Source of the DNA: Prevotella sp.
GTDB taxonomy: Bacteria > Bacteroidota > Bacteroidia > Bacteroidales > Bacteroidaceae
Assembly (NCBI GenBank): GCA_017960525.1
Contig: JAGCZA010000059.1
Coordinates: forward strand, 1-32,618
DNA: 32,618 nt
Reading direction: 5' to 3'
In this document: one piece after another, positions 13,575 to 21,828 of the stretch
Position numbering within the stretch: position 1 is the first letter of the stretch
Layout of the letters: each line of letters opens with the position of its first letter
Translations under genes and position numbers: made by a program
The notes under the pieces: generated by a model
What the model saw: only the letters and a program-made list of their open reading frames with translations
Told to the model about the DNA's origin: nothing
Databases searched by the model: none

Positions 13575-14939
13575 TTATTTGGTTATCACATCCACGACCC
13601 TAATGCCTAATTCCCCCATCTTTTCTTCAGTAGTCACGTCGTAATAGAGGCTCTTGTCATCGAAGGCGACGGAAGTCAACCCCTCGAATCTCATGATGCC
13701 TGCGTTATCGTCAATCTGCACGTCGTAAAGCACATCGTTCAACGACTTGGGTATCTTGTAGTAACCGCCCTCGGAACGCTCCATATAGATATGCTCTGGC
13801 GTGATGGCAGCCAGACAGTTGGTGAAACTATAGTCAGTATCGGAGCACTCATTGACCCTCTTCCTGCTGTCATCATCTATTAACTTCTGCAGATATTCGG
13901 CGTGGCTGCTACGCCGCAGACGGCTCACGCTGAACCAATCGTTGCCATCATTTTGGGGAGTCAGGTTTATCTCGTCTTGTGTCAACTGGCAATACTGATA
14001 GGCAACCAGTATGATTGGGATAGGCTGGTTATTGACGATGTAGCGAATGGACTTTGGATGTACCACCACAGCCTCAACACTATCGTCATCATTCTTATAA
14101 AATGAAACAAAGTATTTCGTGTAGGCAAGTTCCCGCTGACCGTTGAGTTTGTAGTGATAGAGATAATAGCCGTTGCTGATTTTCTCGAAATACCAGAATG
14201 TGGTAAACGAGTCGTCCTCCGTCCAAATCCCCTCAACATTCGGTTCGATTCTTCTCTGAATCATTTCCCTGTTCGCTAAACTGAGCCTTTCCTGTGTCGA
14301 AATGGCCCCGTATGCGTTCAGGATGAAAGAAGTAACGTAAATCAGATGCAGGCGGTTCCACTTCTCAGGATTCGTCCTGACTCCGCTCTCCATTATCGAG
14401 ATGGCTGGGAGTTCCTGCAAAAAAAGGTTCTTGCATAAACCGCGCAGAAGCATGAAAGAACGCCTGAAGTCCTCCTGAATGTTCTGCACATCACCGCCTC
14501 TGGCAGACATCCTTGGCAGTCCCCCAGTAAGCATCAGGAAGAGTATGGGGATATGCTTTTCCTCAAGCCGCTTCTTCACGAAGGCCAACTCCTCAGGAAC
14601 GTCCCCGCTTCCATAGAAGATGTCCACCGTCTGAGACAGCACCTTCTCATCCCGAAGCAGGGTGGCGTATCGGTCGATGAAGTCGTCAACGTACTCGTAT
14701 GCCTCCACTATCTCCTGCAAGTCCAAGCCCGTCTGCTCCTTACAGATGTGGCATAGCTGATGGAATATCGCCTCTTTCATAAAAAGCGAGTTCCCGCCTT
14801 TGCGTGACAGCGAGTTGCGGCTGCTGACAGAGAAGCCAACCATCTGCCCCAGTTCATCCGCCGTATTGCAGAACAGGCGCGTACGTTCAATCAGCCTCAG
14901 CCACCGTTCCACCTGAATCATCCTTTCGTTGTCGTTCAT
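13575..14939 (-). CDS. Unrecognised 454-residue protein
   Basis: A long open frame with normal codon use and its own promoter, but I do not recognise the family. There is no signal peptide and no membrane segment. Residues ~20-75 (TADELGQMVGFSVSSRNSLSRKG...) could form a helix-turn-helix or other helical N-terminal domain; the C-terminal ~250 residues look like mixed alpha/beta with several aromatic strands. The start is taken as ATG 14939 (MNDNERMIQ). The earlier ATG at 14960 overlaps the -7 box at 14958-14965 and so is not in the transcript. It is transcribed alone, toward pyrG, and sits next to a restriction-modification region; a link to that region is only a guess. Confidence 0.8.
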   Translation of the reverse strand: MNDNERMIQVERWLRLIERTRLFCNTADELGQMVGFSVSSRNSLSRKGGNSLFMKEAIFHQLCHICKEQTGLDLQEIVEAYEYVDDFIDRYATLLRDEKVLSQTVDIFYGSGDVPEELAFVKKRLEEKHIPILFLMLTGGLPRMSARGGDVQNIQEDFRRSFMLLRGLCKNLFLQELPAISIMESGVRTNPEKWNRLHLIYVTSFILNAYGAISTQERLSLANREMIQRRIEPNVEGIWTEDDSFTTFWYFEKISNGYYLYHYKLNGQRELAYTKYFVSFYKNDDDSVEAVVVHPKSIRYIVNNQPIPIILVAYQYCQLTQDEINLTPQNDGNDWFSVSRLRRSSHAEYLQKLIDDDSRKRVNECSDTDYSFTNCLAAITPEHIYMERSEGGYYKIPKSLNDVLYDVQIDDNAGIMRFEGLTSVAFDDKSLYYDVTTEEKMGELGIRVVDVITK

Positions 14940-14957
14940 CTGCTTGTTTTTTTGTTG

Positions 14958-14989
14958 CAAAGGTAATACATTCTATTCTTTTTACAAAA
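14958..14989 (-). promoter_or_regulatory. Promoter of the 454-residue unknown gene
   Basis: On the minus strand TTTTG (14989-14985) is followed after 19 bases by TACCTTTG (14965-14958), an excellent match to the Bacteroidota primary promoter. The start codon used (14939) is 18 bases past the -7 box. Confidence 0.8.
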
Positions 14990-15024
14990 TGTCCCGCCCC
15001 TCAATCACCAATTTCCTAAGCTTT

Positions 15025-15055
15025 TTACTTTGCGTTTCGTAGTATTTTACGAAAC
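15025..15055 (+). promoter_or_regulatory. Promoter-like TTACTTTG with adjoining palindrome
   Basis: TTACTTTG (15025-15032, one mismatch to the -7 consensus) is followed at once by a perfect 8-bp inverted repeat GTTTCGTA / TACGAAAC (15034-15041 and 15048-15055, spacer 6). Its position over a likely transcription start would suit an operator for the ORF at 15118. Confidence 0.4.
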
Positions 15056-15117
15056 CGACCGCTTTCTTCACTTCTAACACATTTTTCTGTTGAGCGTCCT
15101 CTTCCGTTACGGGAATA

Positions 15118-15432
15118 ATGCCTAACTTTCATCCCTGCGATACGCAAGGTTTGGAAGTGATTAACCCTATGAGTTCCACAGGACGCGTCCAATTACTGCG
15201 CGACGGCACCTTCTTCTTTACGGCCAAGCGTAAGCGCGTGCGCAACGACAAGATGCTCATAGACCGTGCCCCTCACGGCCGCTTGAGTTTTACACGTGAT
15301 GCAGCTCGAAAGCTTACGCTGCGCATTCCTCTCACTGAGAGTGGCAACTGGGAACGCTGTTTCATTGGGGGACCCATTCAATTGCTCACACCGCTCATCG
15401 GACGTAAGAACATACGCATATTATTAACATAA
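15118..15432 (+). CDS. Small unknown protein, 104 residues
   Basis: An open frame from ATG 15118 to TAA 15430-15432, rich in Arg and Lys (KRKRVRND near residues 37-44), with alternating short hydrophobic strands. I do not recognise a family. Support for it being real: an intrinsic terminator with a T-run 73 bases past its stop and a promoter-like element plus palindrome about 85 bases before its start. Evidence against: short, no family match, no visible partner. The basic character would suit a nucleic-acid-binding protein, but that is only a suggestion. Confidence 0.5.
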   Translation: MPNFHPCDTQGLEVINPMSSTGRVQLLRDGTFFFTAKRKRVRNDKMLIDRAPHGRLSFTRDAARKLTLRIPLTESGNWERCFIGGPIQLLTPLIGRKNIRILLT

Positions 15433-15504
15433 TTGCTGAACGAATTATAGCATGTAGGAGAAAACAAATTGTGGTGAATCTAAGAGGAATCACACTTAGT
15501 GATA

Positions 15505-15529
15505 GCTGTCCATACGGGCGGCTTTTTTT
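15505..15529 (+). terminator. Intrinsic terminator after the 104-residue ORF
   Basis: A 7-bp stem GCTGTCC / GGGCGGC (two G-U pairs) with a 4-base loop ATAC, followed by seven T residues at 15523-15529. A textbook rho-independent terminator on the plus strand. Confidence 0.8.
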
Positions 15530-15601
15530 CATGTTTTTCCAAATTTTATTTAAGAAAAGCACTTTTTTTGTTATAGAACACTTTTTTCCATAACTTTTTC
15601 G

Positions 15602-15609
15602 TAACTTTG
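15602..15609 (+). promoter_or_regulatory. Probable -7 box of the restriction-modification operon
   Basis: TAACTTTG matches TAnnTTTG. The T-rich stretch upstream (from 15561) lacks a clear TTTG at the right distance. If used, it gives a leader of about 370 nt before the methylase gene. Confidence 0.5.
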
Positions 15610-15749
15610 CAACCGTATCTGCCCATGCTTACGGGCTTATGGGTGGAACAACAACATATTGAGAAGCGTCATTGATGCTTTGTTTTTGGCTTCTTGAACC
15701 TGAGAAATTCAAATAGCATACCAAAGACAAATGCGGAGGTGAATGCTAC

Positions 15750-15835
15750 GGGTGTAGTATATACTCCCGGAGTGTGCCGAGGGCTAACTGCCCTCACGCA
15801 CACTTTTCGGGGTGTATTATATACTGACCGGCGTG
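15750..15835. repeat. Direct repeat pair containing a TATA palindrome, flanking a hairpin
   Basis: GGGTGTAGTATATACT (from 15750) and GGGTGTATTATATACT (from 15810) differ at one of 16 bases and each continues into a CCGG.GTG-like segment. The first contains the perfect palindrome AGTATATACT (15756-15765). They bracket the hairpin at 15772-15803. They could be paired protein-binding sites or parts of one structured RNA. Confidence 0.6.
15772..15803 (+). promoter_or_regulatory. Attenuator-like hairpin in the restriction-modification leader
   Basis: Two stacked stems, GTGTGC/GCACAC (outer, 15772-15777 with 15798-15803) and GAGGGC/GCCCTC (inner, 15779-15784 with 15790-15795), close a 5-base loop TAACT. 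TTTT follows immediately. It lies inside the predicted leader, about 190 bases before the methylase gene, so it could act as an attenuator. Confidence 0.55.
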
Positions 15836-15898
15836 GGTATTCAGACTCTGTTCGTTTGTATGCGAGGTTTTCTCAGGACCTAAGAAGCGGACGAGCAG

Positions 15899-15997
15899 AT
15901 GAGGATACCCCGCTTTATATATGCTGTTCACAAGAAGTTAGGACATTCTGACGCTTGGGTATCAGTCAGACCATTTGCTCTGCTGAACGATGCCTGA
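15899..15997 (+). CDS. Possible 32-residue leader ORF overlapping the methylase start
   Basis: The frame begins at ATG 15899 (MRIPRFIYAVHKK), continues LGHSDAWVSVRPFALLNDA, and stops at TGA 15995-15997, 8 bases into the methylase gene (ATG 15990). The residue pattern looks protein-like and the overlap would allow translational coupling. I do not recognise a family. It may be a short coupling peptide, the end of a former upstream gene, or chance. Confidence 0.3.
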   Translation: MRIPRFIYAVHKKLGHSDAWVSVRPFALLNDA

Positions 15998-17858
15998 AAA
16001 CGTGGTGGACATATTGGAAAATGACTTTTCGCCTGAGATTCTGGCGCAACTGCTGTGTGACCATACCACGAGCAGAAACATACTGTGGTGTACTCACGAT
16101 TACGAATCGAAGGGCGAAGGTTATCAGTATGCCGATGAGATACGACAAGAATTGATTACGGGAGAGCATGGAAACATCATTCGACCACGTGTTCTGAAAT
16201 CGAAGACTGAGCAGTCAGACAGGGTCAAAGATATGGCCGAGGTGTTTACGCCTTCGTGGGTGGTGAAGATGATGGTGGACAATGTAGAGATTGACATCAA
16301 AACCCTCACTTTGGAACTCACCTGTGGCGAAGCTCCTTTCCTCGTTTCCCGCTACGATGCCACTACTAGCGAAGCTATTGCCATCGGTGAGCGTGTAGGA
16401 GTGCTTGACCGCAAGCTACGCACTATAAACGAACAAGAGCTAAACGATGAGGAATGGCTTAGTCAGGTACGGCAGGCTTTCCAGACGACCTACGGCTATG
16501 AGTGGCAGGGCGATAGTCTGCTGCTGGCCCGTGAGAATCTGCTCTACACTTTCGTTGATTACTATGAGGCACGATTCGGTTCTCCGCCAACAATCCCTAT
16601 GTTACAGGAGTTGGCTGAGATCATCTCCTGGAACCTTTGGCAGATGGACGGACTAACTTATTGCATCCCAAGAGAGAAGCGGGAAGAGACTCAGCAGGCT
16701 CAACTCGACCTCTTCAATGAAGCATCTAAAGAGGCTCCCGCTCCCTACTGCTTAATCATGGACTGGCAGAAGGAAAAGGCTATCAAAGTAATTGATATCA
16801 AAAAACGACAAACTAAAAACCCAGATATTATGAAGTTTGATGTAATAATTGGAAATCCTCCGTATCAGGAGGATGTTGAAGGGAATGAAAGAGATAATCC
16901 CATATACAATTACTTTATGGATGAGGCGTATAAGAATACTGAAAAAGCGATGTTTATAACCCCAGCGAGATTCTTATTTAACGCAGGCCAGACATCTAAA
17001 GCGTGGAACAAGAAGATGCTTCAAGATTCGCACTTCAAAGTAGTTTATTTCAATCAGGATGCATCAACTGTATTCCCTAATGTTATATTAAAAGGAGGCG
17101 TGTCTATTTCGTATCATGACACAAGTAAGCACTTTGAGCCAATAGAGGTTTTTGTACCATATGATGAACTTCGTTCTATTAAGGATAAAGTTCTAATCAA
17201 AGAACGTGGGAACAAGTTCTTACCAAGCATCATGGTCGGAGCTGTCCCCTACAAGTTTTCGGAAACATTTAGGAAGGAAAGACCCGAACTCGTCTCAAAG
17301 ACTGGGACTTCATTCGATCTTAGGACAAATGCAATTGACAATTTAATTGAAACTGCTTTTTTTATTGAGCGGCCAAAAGAATCACACGAATATGTTCAGA
17401 TATACGGTTTGTTGAACCTTAAAAGAGTCTTTGCGTGGATAAGACGCGACTACATTATTGAAGCTTCAAACTTCTCGTCATACAAAGTCCTCTTACCCAA
17501 GGTAAATGGCAATGGCACGTTTGGAGAATCTTTAAGTTCACCAATAGTAGCCCAACCACTTGTTGGATATACCCAATCCTTTATCGGTATTGGTAATGTT
17601 GAAACTGTGGGAGAAGCTGAAGCTATTCTGAAATATATAAAGACTCGATTTGTTCGTGCCCTCCTTGGCATATTAAAAGGAACTCAAGATAATCCGCCAG
17701 AACGTTGGAAGTACGTTCCTCTTCAGAACTTCACCCCCTCCTCAGACATCGACTGGAGCAGGAGCATTGCGGAGATAGACGAGCAACTATTCAACAAGTA
17801 TGGCTTAGATGAACAGGAGCGCAATTTCATTCGGACTAAAGTAAAGGAGATGGTATGA
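15990..17858 (+). CDS. Restriction-modification DNA methylase, Eco57I-like N6-adenine class
   Basis: A 622-residue DNA adenine methylase. Motif X is seen as EVFTPSWVV (84-92), motif I (SAM binding) as LELTCGEAPFL (108-118), and the catalytic motif IV as NPPY (289-292, in FDVIIGNPPYQED). The region after NPPY (300-570) is probably target recognition. Base composition changes within the gene: I count 33/60 G+C at 16321-16380, 20/60 at 17041-17100, 22/60 at 17101-17160, and 31/60 at 17701-17760. The recognition half is therefore AT-rich between normal ends, suggesting domain exchange. An in-frame TGA precedes the ATG at 15990 by one codon. The stop overlaps the next gene (ATGA), typical of a tightly coupled modification/restriction pair. 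Confidence 0.88.
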   Translation: MPENVVDILENDFSPEILAQLLCDHTTSRNILWCTHDYESKGEGYQYADEIRQELITGEHGNIIRPRVLKSKTEQSDRVKDMAEVFTPSWVVKMMVDNVEIDIKTLTLELTCGEAPFLVSRYDATTSEAIAIGERVGVLDRKLRTINEQELNDEEWLSQVRQAFQTTYGYEWQGDSLLLARENLLYTFVDYYEARFGSPPTIPMLQELAEIISWNLWQMDGLTYCIPREKREETQQAQLDLFNEASKEAPAPYCLIMDWQKEKAIKVIDIKKRQTKNPDIMKFDVIIGNPPYQEDVEGNERDNPIYNYFMDEAYKNTEKAMFITPARFLFNAGQTSKAWNKKMLQDSHFKVVYFNQDASTVFPNVILKGGVSISYHDTSKHFEPIEVFVPYDELRSIKDKVLIKERGNKFLPSIMVGAVPYKFSETFRKERPELVSKTGTSFDLRTNAIDNLIETAFFIERPKESHEYVQIYGLLNLKRVFAWIRRDYIIEASNFSSYKVLLPKVNGNGTFGESLSSPIVAQPLVGYTQSFIGIGNVETVGEAEAILKYIKTRFVRALLGILKGTQDNPPERWKYVPLQNFTPSSDIDWSRSIAEIDEQLFNKYGLDEQERNFIRTKVKEMV

Positions 17859-20800
17859 TGGACGCAACGAGGATTCACAGCTTCAATAGCTTTGTCAGGA
17901 TGATATATGCCTACAGAACACCTGAGATAGCACGTCACAACGGATGGCTGAAAATCGGTGATACGGAGCAGGGCGTACACAAGCGCATCAAGCAGCAGAC
18001 GCATACTGCCGATGTGCGCTTTGAACTGGAATGGAAGGACATCGCTATGTTTCGTGATGACTGTACATATTTCCGCGACCACGACTTCCATGACTACCTG
18101 ACGGAATATAAAGGCATTGAGCGCAACGATCATACAGAATGGTTCCGCATAGACGGTCAGGAACTAAGACGATGTTTCGAGGAGTTCGTTAGTCGTGACT
18201 ATCAACAAAAAGGGCTGCACTATAGCTATAAGTTGCGTGACGAACAACAACGAGCTGTGGATATGACGTTGGACTACCTTAAGGCCAACAACGTCGAAGG
18301 AAAGTTCTTGTGGAATGCAAAGCCACGCTTCGGTAAGACCCTCACGGCTTACGACCTGATAAAACAGATGAAGGCCAGGAAAGTGCTGATAGTCACCAAC
18401 CGCCCGTCGATAGCCAACTCATGGTACGATGACTATGAGAAATATTTGGCTGGACAGTCAGGCTACCGCTTTGTGAGCGACAACGAATCGTTGCGAGACC
18501 GGCAGGGTGTGATGACCAGGAATATGTATAGCGAATGGGTGCGCCATCGTGATGAGAACTTTGCAGGACAGATATGCTTTGAAAGCCTGCAAGGGCTGAA
18601 AGGCTCAGTCTATTTCGGTGGAAACTTCAACAAACTGGAGTGGATAAAGAACACCCGCTGGGATATGTTGATTGTGGACGAAAGCCACGAGGGTGTGGAC
18701 ACCATACGTACCGACCGTGCCTTTAACAATATCCAGCGCAAGTTTACACTCTATTTGAGCGGTACACCATTTAAGGCCATAGCTTCGGGAGAGTTCGGCA
18801 ATCGCCAGATATTTAACTGGAGTTATGCCGATGAGCAGGACGCTAAGGAGACCTGGGCAAGTGACAATCATAACCCTTACGAGAACATGCCTCGGCTGAA
18901 CCTCTTCACCTATCGCATGAGTGACATAGTGCGTGAGCAGGTGAAACAAGGCATGGATCTGGACGAGGAAGGAATGATAGACTATGCTTTCGATCTTAAT
19001 GAGTTTTTCAAGACCAAAGAGGATGGTAAGTTTGAGCATGAAGCAGATGTGCGCAAGTTCCTGAAGGCTCTGACCACACAAGAAAAGTTCCCCTTCTCGA
19101 CAGAGGAACTGAGAAAGGAGATGGCTCACACCTTCTGGCTGATGCCTAACAGGGTGGACTGCGCAAAAGCAATGGCCAAATTACTGAGAGAGCCCGGGAG
19201 TGGATTTGAAGACTACAAAGTGGTGCTTGCGGCTGGTGACGGAAAGATGGATGACAATGACGAGACCATTAAAGCCTATAATAAGGTAAAGGATGCCATC
19301 GCCCACCATTCCAAGACCATCACGCTGAGCATAGGCCAACTGGCCACAGGTGTCACTATTCCAGAATGGAGCGGCGTGCTAATGCTTAGCAATATGCAGA
19401 GTGCTCAGTTGTATATGCAGGCTGCTTTCAGAGCACAGAATCCTTACGAATACTTTGAAGGTGGAAAAATCGTGAGAAAGGAAAATGCCTATGTCTTTGA
19501 TTTCGACCCAGCAAGGACACTAATGCTCTACGACGAATTTGCAAACAACTTGAAAAGGAGCACAGCCAGTGGTAGGGGTACGACAGAAGAACGAAAGCAG
19601 AACATCAAACAGCTGTTGAACTTCTTCCCCGTTATAGCGGAAGACGAGGAAGGGCAGATGATGCAAATTGATGAACGTCAGGTACTCAGCATCCCAAGAA
19701 AGATTAAATGTGAGGAAGTAGTAAGGCGTGGCTTCATGAGCAACCTCCTATTCAGGAACATAGCCAACATATTCAGTGCCCCGTCGATAGTGGGTGAGAT
19801 TCTGAAGAAGTTGGATAAAGCGCACGAAGAGCGAGGACGCAACACGGGCACCAACCTCGATGAAGCGGGTAATATGAGTGTTGACGATAACGGTGAGGTG
19901 ATGATTCCTGAAGAGGTCATAATAGGTCAAGAACAGCAGATTTTTGGTGACAAGCTTTATCAGACCTTCGAAGAAATAGAAGATGAGATACCGATGGCGG
20001 CTGAAAGTGCCGACCAAGTGCTGACAGCCATCAATCGTGTGGGCGACAGCTTGAAAGCGGCTGTAGAGCAAAATATCATCAATCCAGCATCGGAGGAATA
20101 CGAGCTTACGCAGGTACAAACCAAGCTTATCGTCAGGGATTCACAGAAAGAGCTGGAAACTAAGATAGAGAAGATTAAGGGTGACTTCGAGCAGCAGCGT
20201 AAGATTGCCGAGGTGAAGCACAAAGAAGCCATTAAACATGCTTCCAACGAGAGGGAGTTGGAGGATGCTGAAAAGACCTTCCGCAAGGAGATGGAGTCGG
20301 CCTTAAAGGGTGTGAACGATGCAATCAAAGAGGCTACCAATGACATCATCACCAATAAGCCCAAGGAAGTCATCGAACGCATTGAGAAGGATAAAGAGGA
20401 ACGAAAGAAGGCCAGCGTGGAGGACGAGGTGAGAGCCCATCTGCGTGGATTTGCACGTACCATCCCAAGTTTCATTATGGCCTACGATGACGGGAATCTT
20501 ACGCTTGACAATTTCGACAAGAACATTGAGGACGAAGTTTTCAAGGAGGTCACCAGTATCACTCTCGAAGAATTCCGCTTCCTAAGAGACGGTGGAGATT
20601 ATGTCAATGTGGAGACTGGCAGGAAAGAGCATTTCAACGGACATCTATTTGACGAAGTTGTATTTGACGATGCTATAGCTGAATTCAGAAAGAAACGGCA
20701 GGAATTGGCCAACTATTTCGATGAATCGCAAACCGAGGATATCTTTGACTATATACCTCCACAGAAGACCAATCAAATATTTACTCCCAAATGGGTGGTA

Positions 20801-21163
20801 AAGAAGATGGTGGATTTACTGGAACAGGAGAATCCACATATCTTCGAAGATCCTAAGAAGACATTTGCCGACCTCTATATGAAATCTGGCCTATATATTA
20901 CAGAGATTGTGCGCCGACTATATAATAACGTAGAGATGTGCCGCCAGATTCCAGACAATCATGAGCGTATTCAGCACATACTAATGCATCAAGTCTATGG
21001 GTTTGCTCCCACGCGCATTATCTATCTAATCGCAACTCGCTACATCCTCGGCTTCGCCCCGTCATTCCAGCCAGAACAGAGCAATTTCCGACAGGTTGAC
21101 ACCGTTCCCTACTCCAAAGAAGGACGGATGGAAGAACTCATAGAAAAGGAGTTTGGACTTTAA
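17855..21163 (+). CDS. Restriction subunit: GIY-YIG nuclease, SF2 helicase and degenerate methylase tail
   Basis: A 1102-residue multidomain protein. Residues ~15-100 resemble a T5orf172-type GIY-YIG nuclease: IYAY (17-20), KIGDTE (33-38), KRI with Arg44, and TEWF with Glu95. Residues ~120-560 are a superfamily 2 DNA translocase: Walker A AKPRFGKT (155-162), DESH (275-278), a SGTP motif III, and QAAFRAQNP near 530. Residues ~760-855 are charged and heptad-rich, probably coiled coil. The C-terminus (~975-1080) repeats the opening of a DNA methylase: IFTPKWVVKKMV (motif X) and FADLYMKSGLYI (motif I position, with MKSG for the usual CGSG), but no NPPY. It probably cuts unmodified DNA with translocation, guided by the partner methylase. 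The start overlaps the methylase stop by 4 bases, or 1 if the second Met is used. Confidence 0.87.
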   Translation: MMDATRIHSFNSFVRMIYAYRTPEIARHNGWLKIGDTEQGVHKRIKQQTHTADVRFELEWKDIAMFRDDCTYFRDHDFHDYLTEYKGIERNDHTEWFRIDGQELRRCFEEFVSRDYQQKGLHYSYKLRDEQQRAVDMTLDYLKANNVEGKFLWNAKPRFGKTLTAYDLIKQMKARKVLIVTNRPSIANSWYDDYEKYLAGQSGYRFVSDNESLRDRQGVMTRNMYSEWVRHRDENFAGQICFESLQGLKGSVYFGGNFNKLEWIKNTRWDMLIVDESHEGVDTIRTDRAFNNIQRKFTLYLSGTPFKAIASGEFGNRQIFNWSYADEQDAKETWASDNHNPYENMPRLNLFTYRMSDIVREQVKQGMDLDEEGMIDYAFDLNEFFKTKEDGKFEHEADVRKFLKALTTQEKFPFSTEELRKEMAHTFWLMPNRVDCAKAMAKLLREPGSGFEDYKVVLAAGDGKMDDNDETIKAYNKVKDAIAHHSKTITLSIGQLATGVTIPEWSGVLMLSNMQSAQLYMQAAFRAQNPYEYFEGGKIVRKENAYVFDFDPARTLMLYDEFANNLKRSTASGRGTTEERKQNIKQLLNFFPVIAEDEEGQMMQIDERQVLSIPRKIKCEEVVRRGFMSNLLFRNIANIFSAPSIVGEILKKLDKAHEERGRNTGTNLDEAGNMSVDDNGEVMIPEEVIIGQEQQIFGDKLYQTFEEIEDEIPMAAESADQVLTAINRVGDSLKAAVEQNIINPASEEYELTQVQTKLIVRDSQKELETKIEKIKGDFEQQRKIAEVKHKEAIKHASNERELEDAEKTFRKEMESALKGVNDAIKEATNDIITNKPKEVIERIEKDKEERKKASVEDEVRAHLRGFARTIPSFIMAYDDGNLTLDNFDKNIEDEVFKEVTSITLEEFRFLRDGGDYVNVETGRKEHFNGHLFDEVVFDDAIAEFRKKRQELANYFDESQTEDIFDYIPPQKTNQIFTPKWVVKKMVDLLEQENPHIFEDPKKTFADLYMKSGLYITEIVRRLYNNVEMCRQIPDNHERIQHILMHQVYGFAPTRIIYLIATRYILGFAPSFQPEQSNFRQVDTVPYSKEGRMEELIEKEFGL

Positions 21164-21201
21164 GTGATATCCTCTATGAATAGTCCTCTGAGTACATCTT
21201 T

Positions 21202-21639
21202 ATGAATATGACAAAGGAAGAACTTGTAGAACATTTCAGAAAATCATCCGTATTGCCAGATGATTGGTATTTAATGGATGAAAGACTGGTACGGTCTGCA
21301 CTCTATACAGTTCTTCCAATGCGACAGGAAGAGGTCGTGGACTATGACGCTTTCCTGTCAGGTAAGAAAGCCATAGCCTATGGTTTCACGAATGAAAAGA
21401 GATGGCTGAAAAGGCACGTAGAACAGCATCACGGAAAGTTCAGGTTCACATACTGTGCTGGAATCGACATATATGTCATGTCCTCAGGATGTTGTATATA
21501 CGATTTGCACATGGCTTTGGAGGACTATCATAGAGGACATAACTTAGTTGTTGTAAGCTACGATTTATTTACTCGTATTTTTGAAGATTACTTTGATGAT
21601 GCCAAAGAAGAAGAAATAAAAGGCGCAGTGGGGATTTAA
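21202..21639 (+). CDS. Unknown 145-residue protein after the restriction gene
   Basis: It begins 38 bases after the restriction gene on the same strand, so it is probably in the same operon. The start is ATG 21202 (MNMTKEELVEHF), with ATG 21208 as an alternative. It is a mixed alpha/beta soluble protein with acidic termini, three cysteines near the middle (YCAG, SGCC) and an aromatic-rich segment; no signal peptide or membrane segment. I do not recognise the family. Position suggests an accessory role in the restriction-modification system, such as regulation, but nothing in the sequence proves it. Confidence 0.7.
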   Translation: MNMTKEELVEHFRKSSVLPDDWYLMDERLVRSALYTVLPMRQEEVVDYDAFLSGKKAIAYGFTNEKRWLKRHVEQHHGKFRFTYCAGIDIYVMSSGCCIYDLHMALEDYHRGHNLVVVSYDLFTRIFEDYFDDAKEEEIKGAVGI

Positions 21640-21765
21640 CACAATAATAAATCTTACATGTTTCTTTGGTCAGAGAATGGCAGGATGGGAACAAAGTTCC
21701 AGTCTTGCGCTTACTATAAGGAGAAGCGGTTAGGTCACGGGCCTTTTTAGGACTAACTTCAGAAT

Positions 21766-21805
21766 CCACTTTCCAGATAGAATTGCACTTCTATCTGGAA
21801 AGTGG
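21766..21805. terminator. Perfect 17-bp hairpin between the R-M operon and amtB
   Basis: The arms CCACTTTCCAGATAGAA (21766-21782) and its exact complement (21789-21805) enclose a 6-base loop TTGCAC. It lies 24 bases past the amtB stop on the minus strand, between converging genes. No strong T-run follows on either strand, so termination is likely but not certain. Confidence 0.65.
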
Positions 21806-21828
21806 GGGCGAAAACAGGGTGATGACTC

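Larger units (their letters stand above)
15433..15989. other. Terminator plus long structured leader upstream of the restriction-modification operon
   Basis: This 557-base stretch holds the terminator at 15505-15529, a -7 box at 15602-15609, and a leader of about 370 nt. The leader contains a stem closed by GCCCAT/ATGGGT (from about 15622), a strong two-part hairpin at 15772-15803, a direct-repeat pair (15750-15774 and 15810-15835), and a 32-codon ORF overlapping the methylase start. No longer gene is visible. Confidence 0.65.

Noticed and set aside
14940-14960. Upstream ATG of the 454-residue gene
   Set aside because: It overlaps the -7 box of a well-matched promoter.
15433-15989. CRISPR array or tRNA in the gap before the methylase
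   Set aside because: There are only two repeat copies with a hairpin between them, no regular spacers, and no cloverleaf could be drawn.
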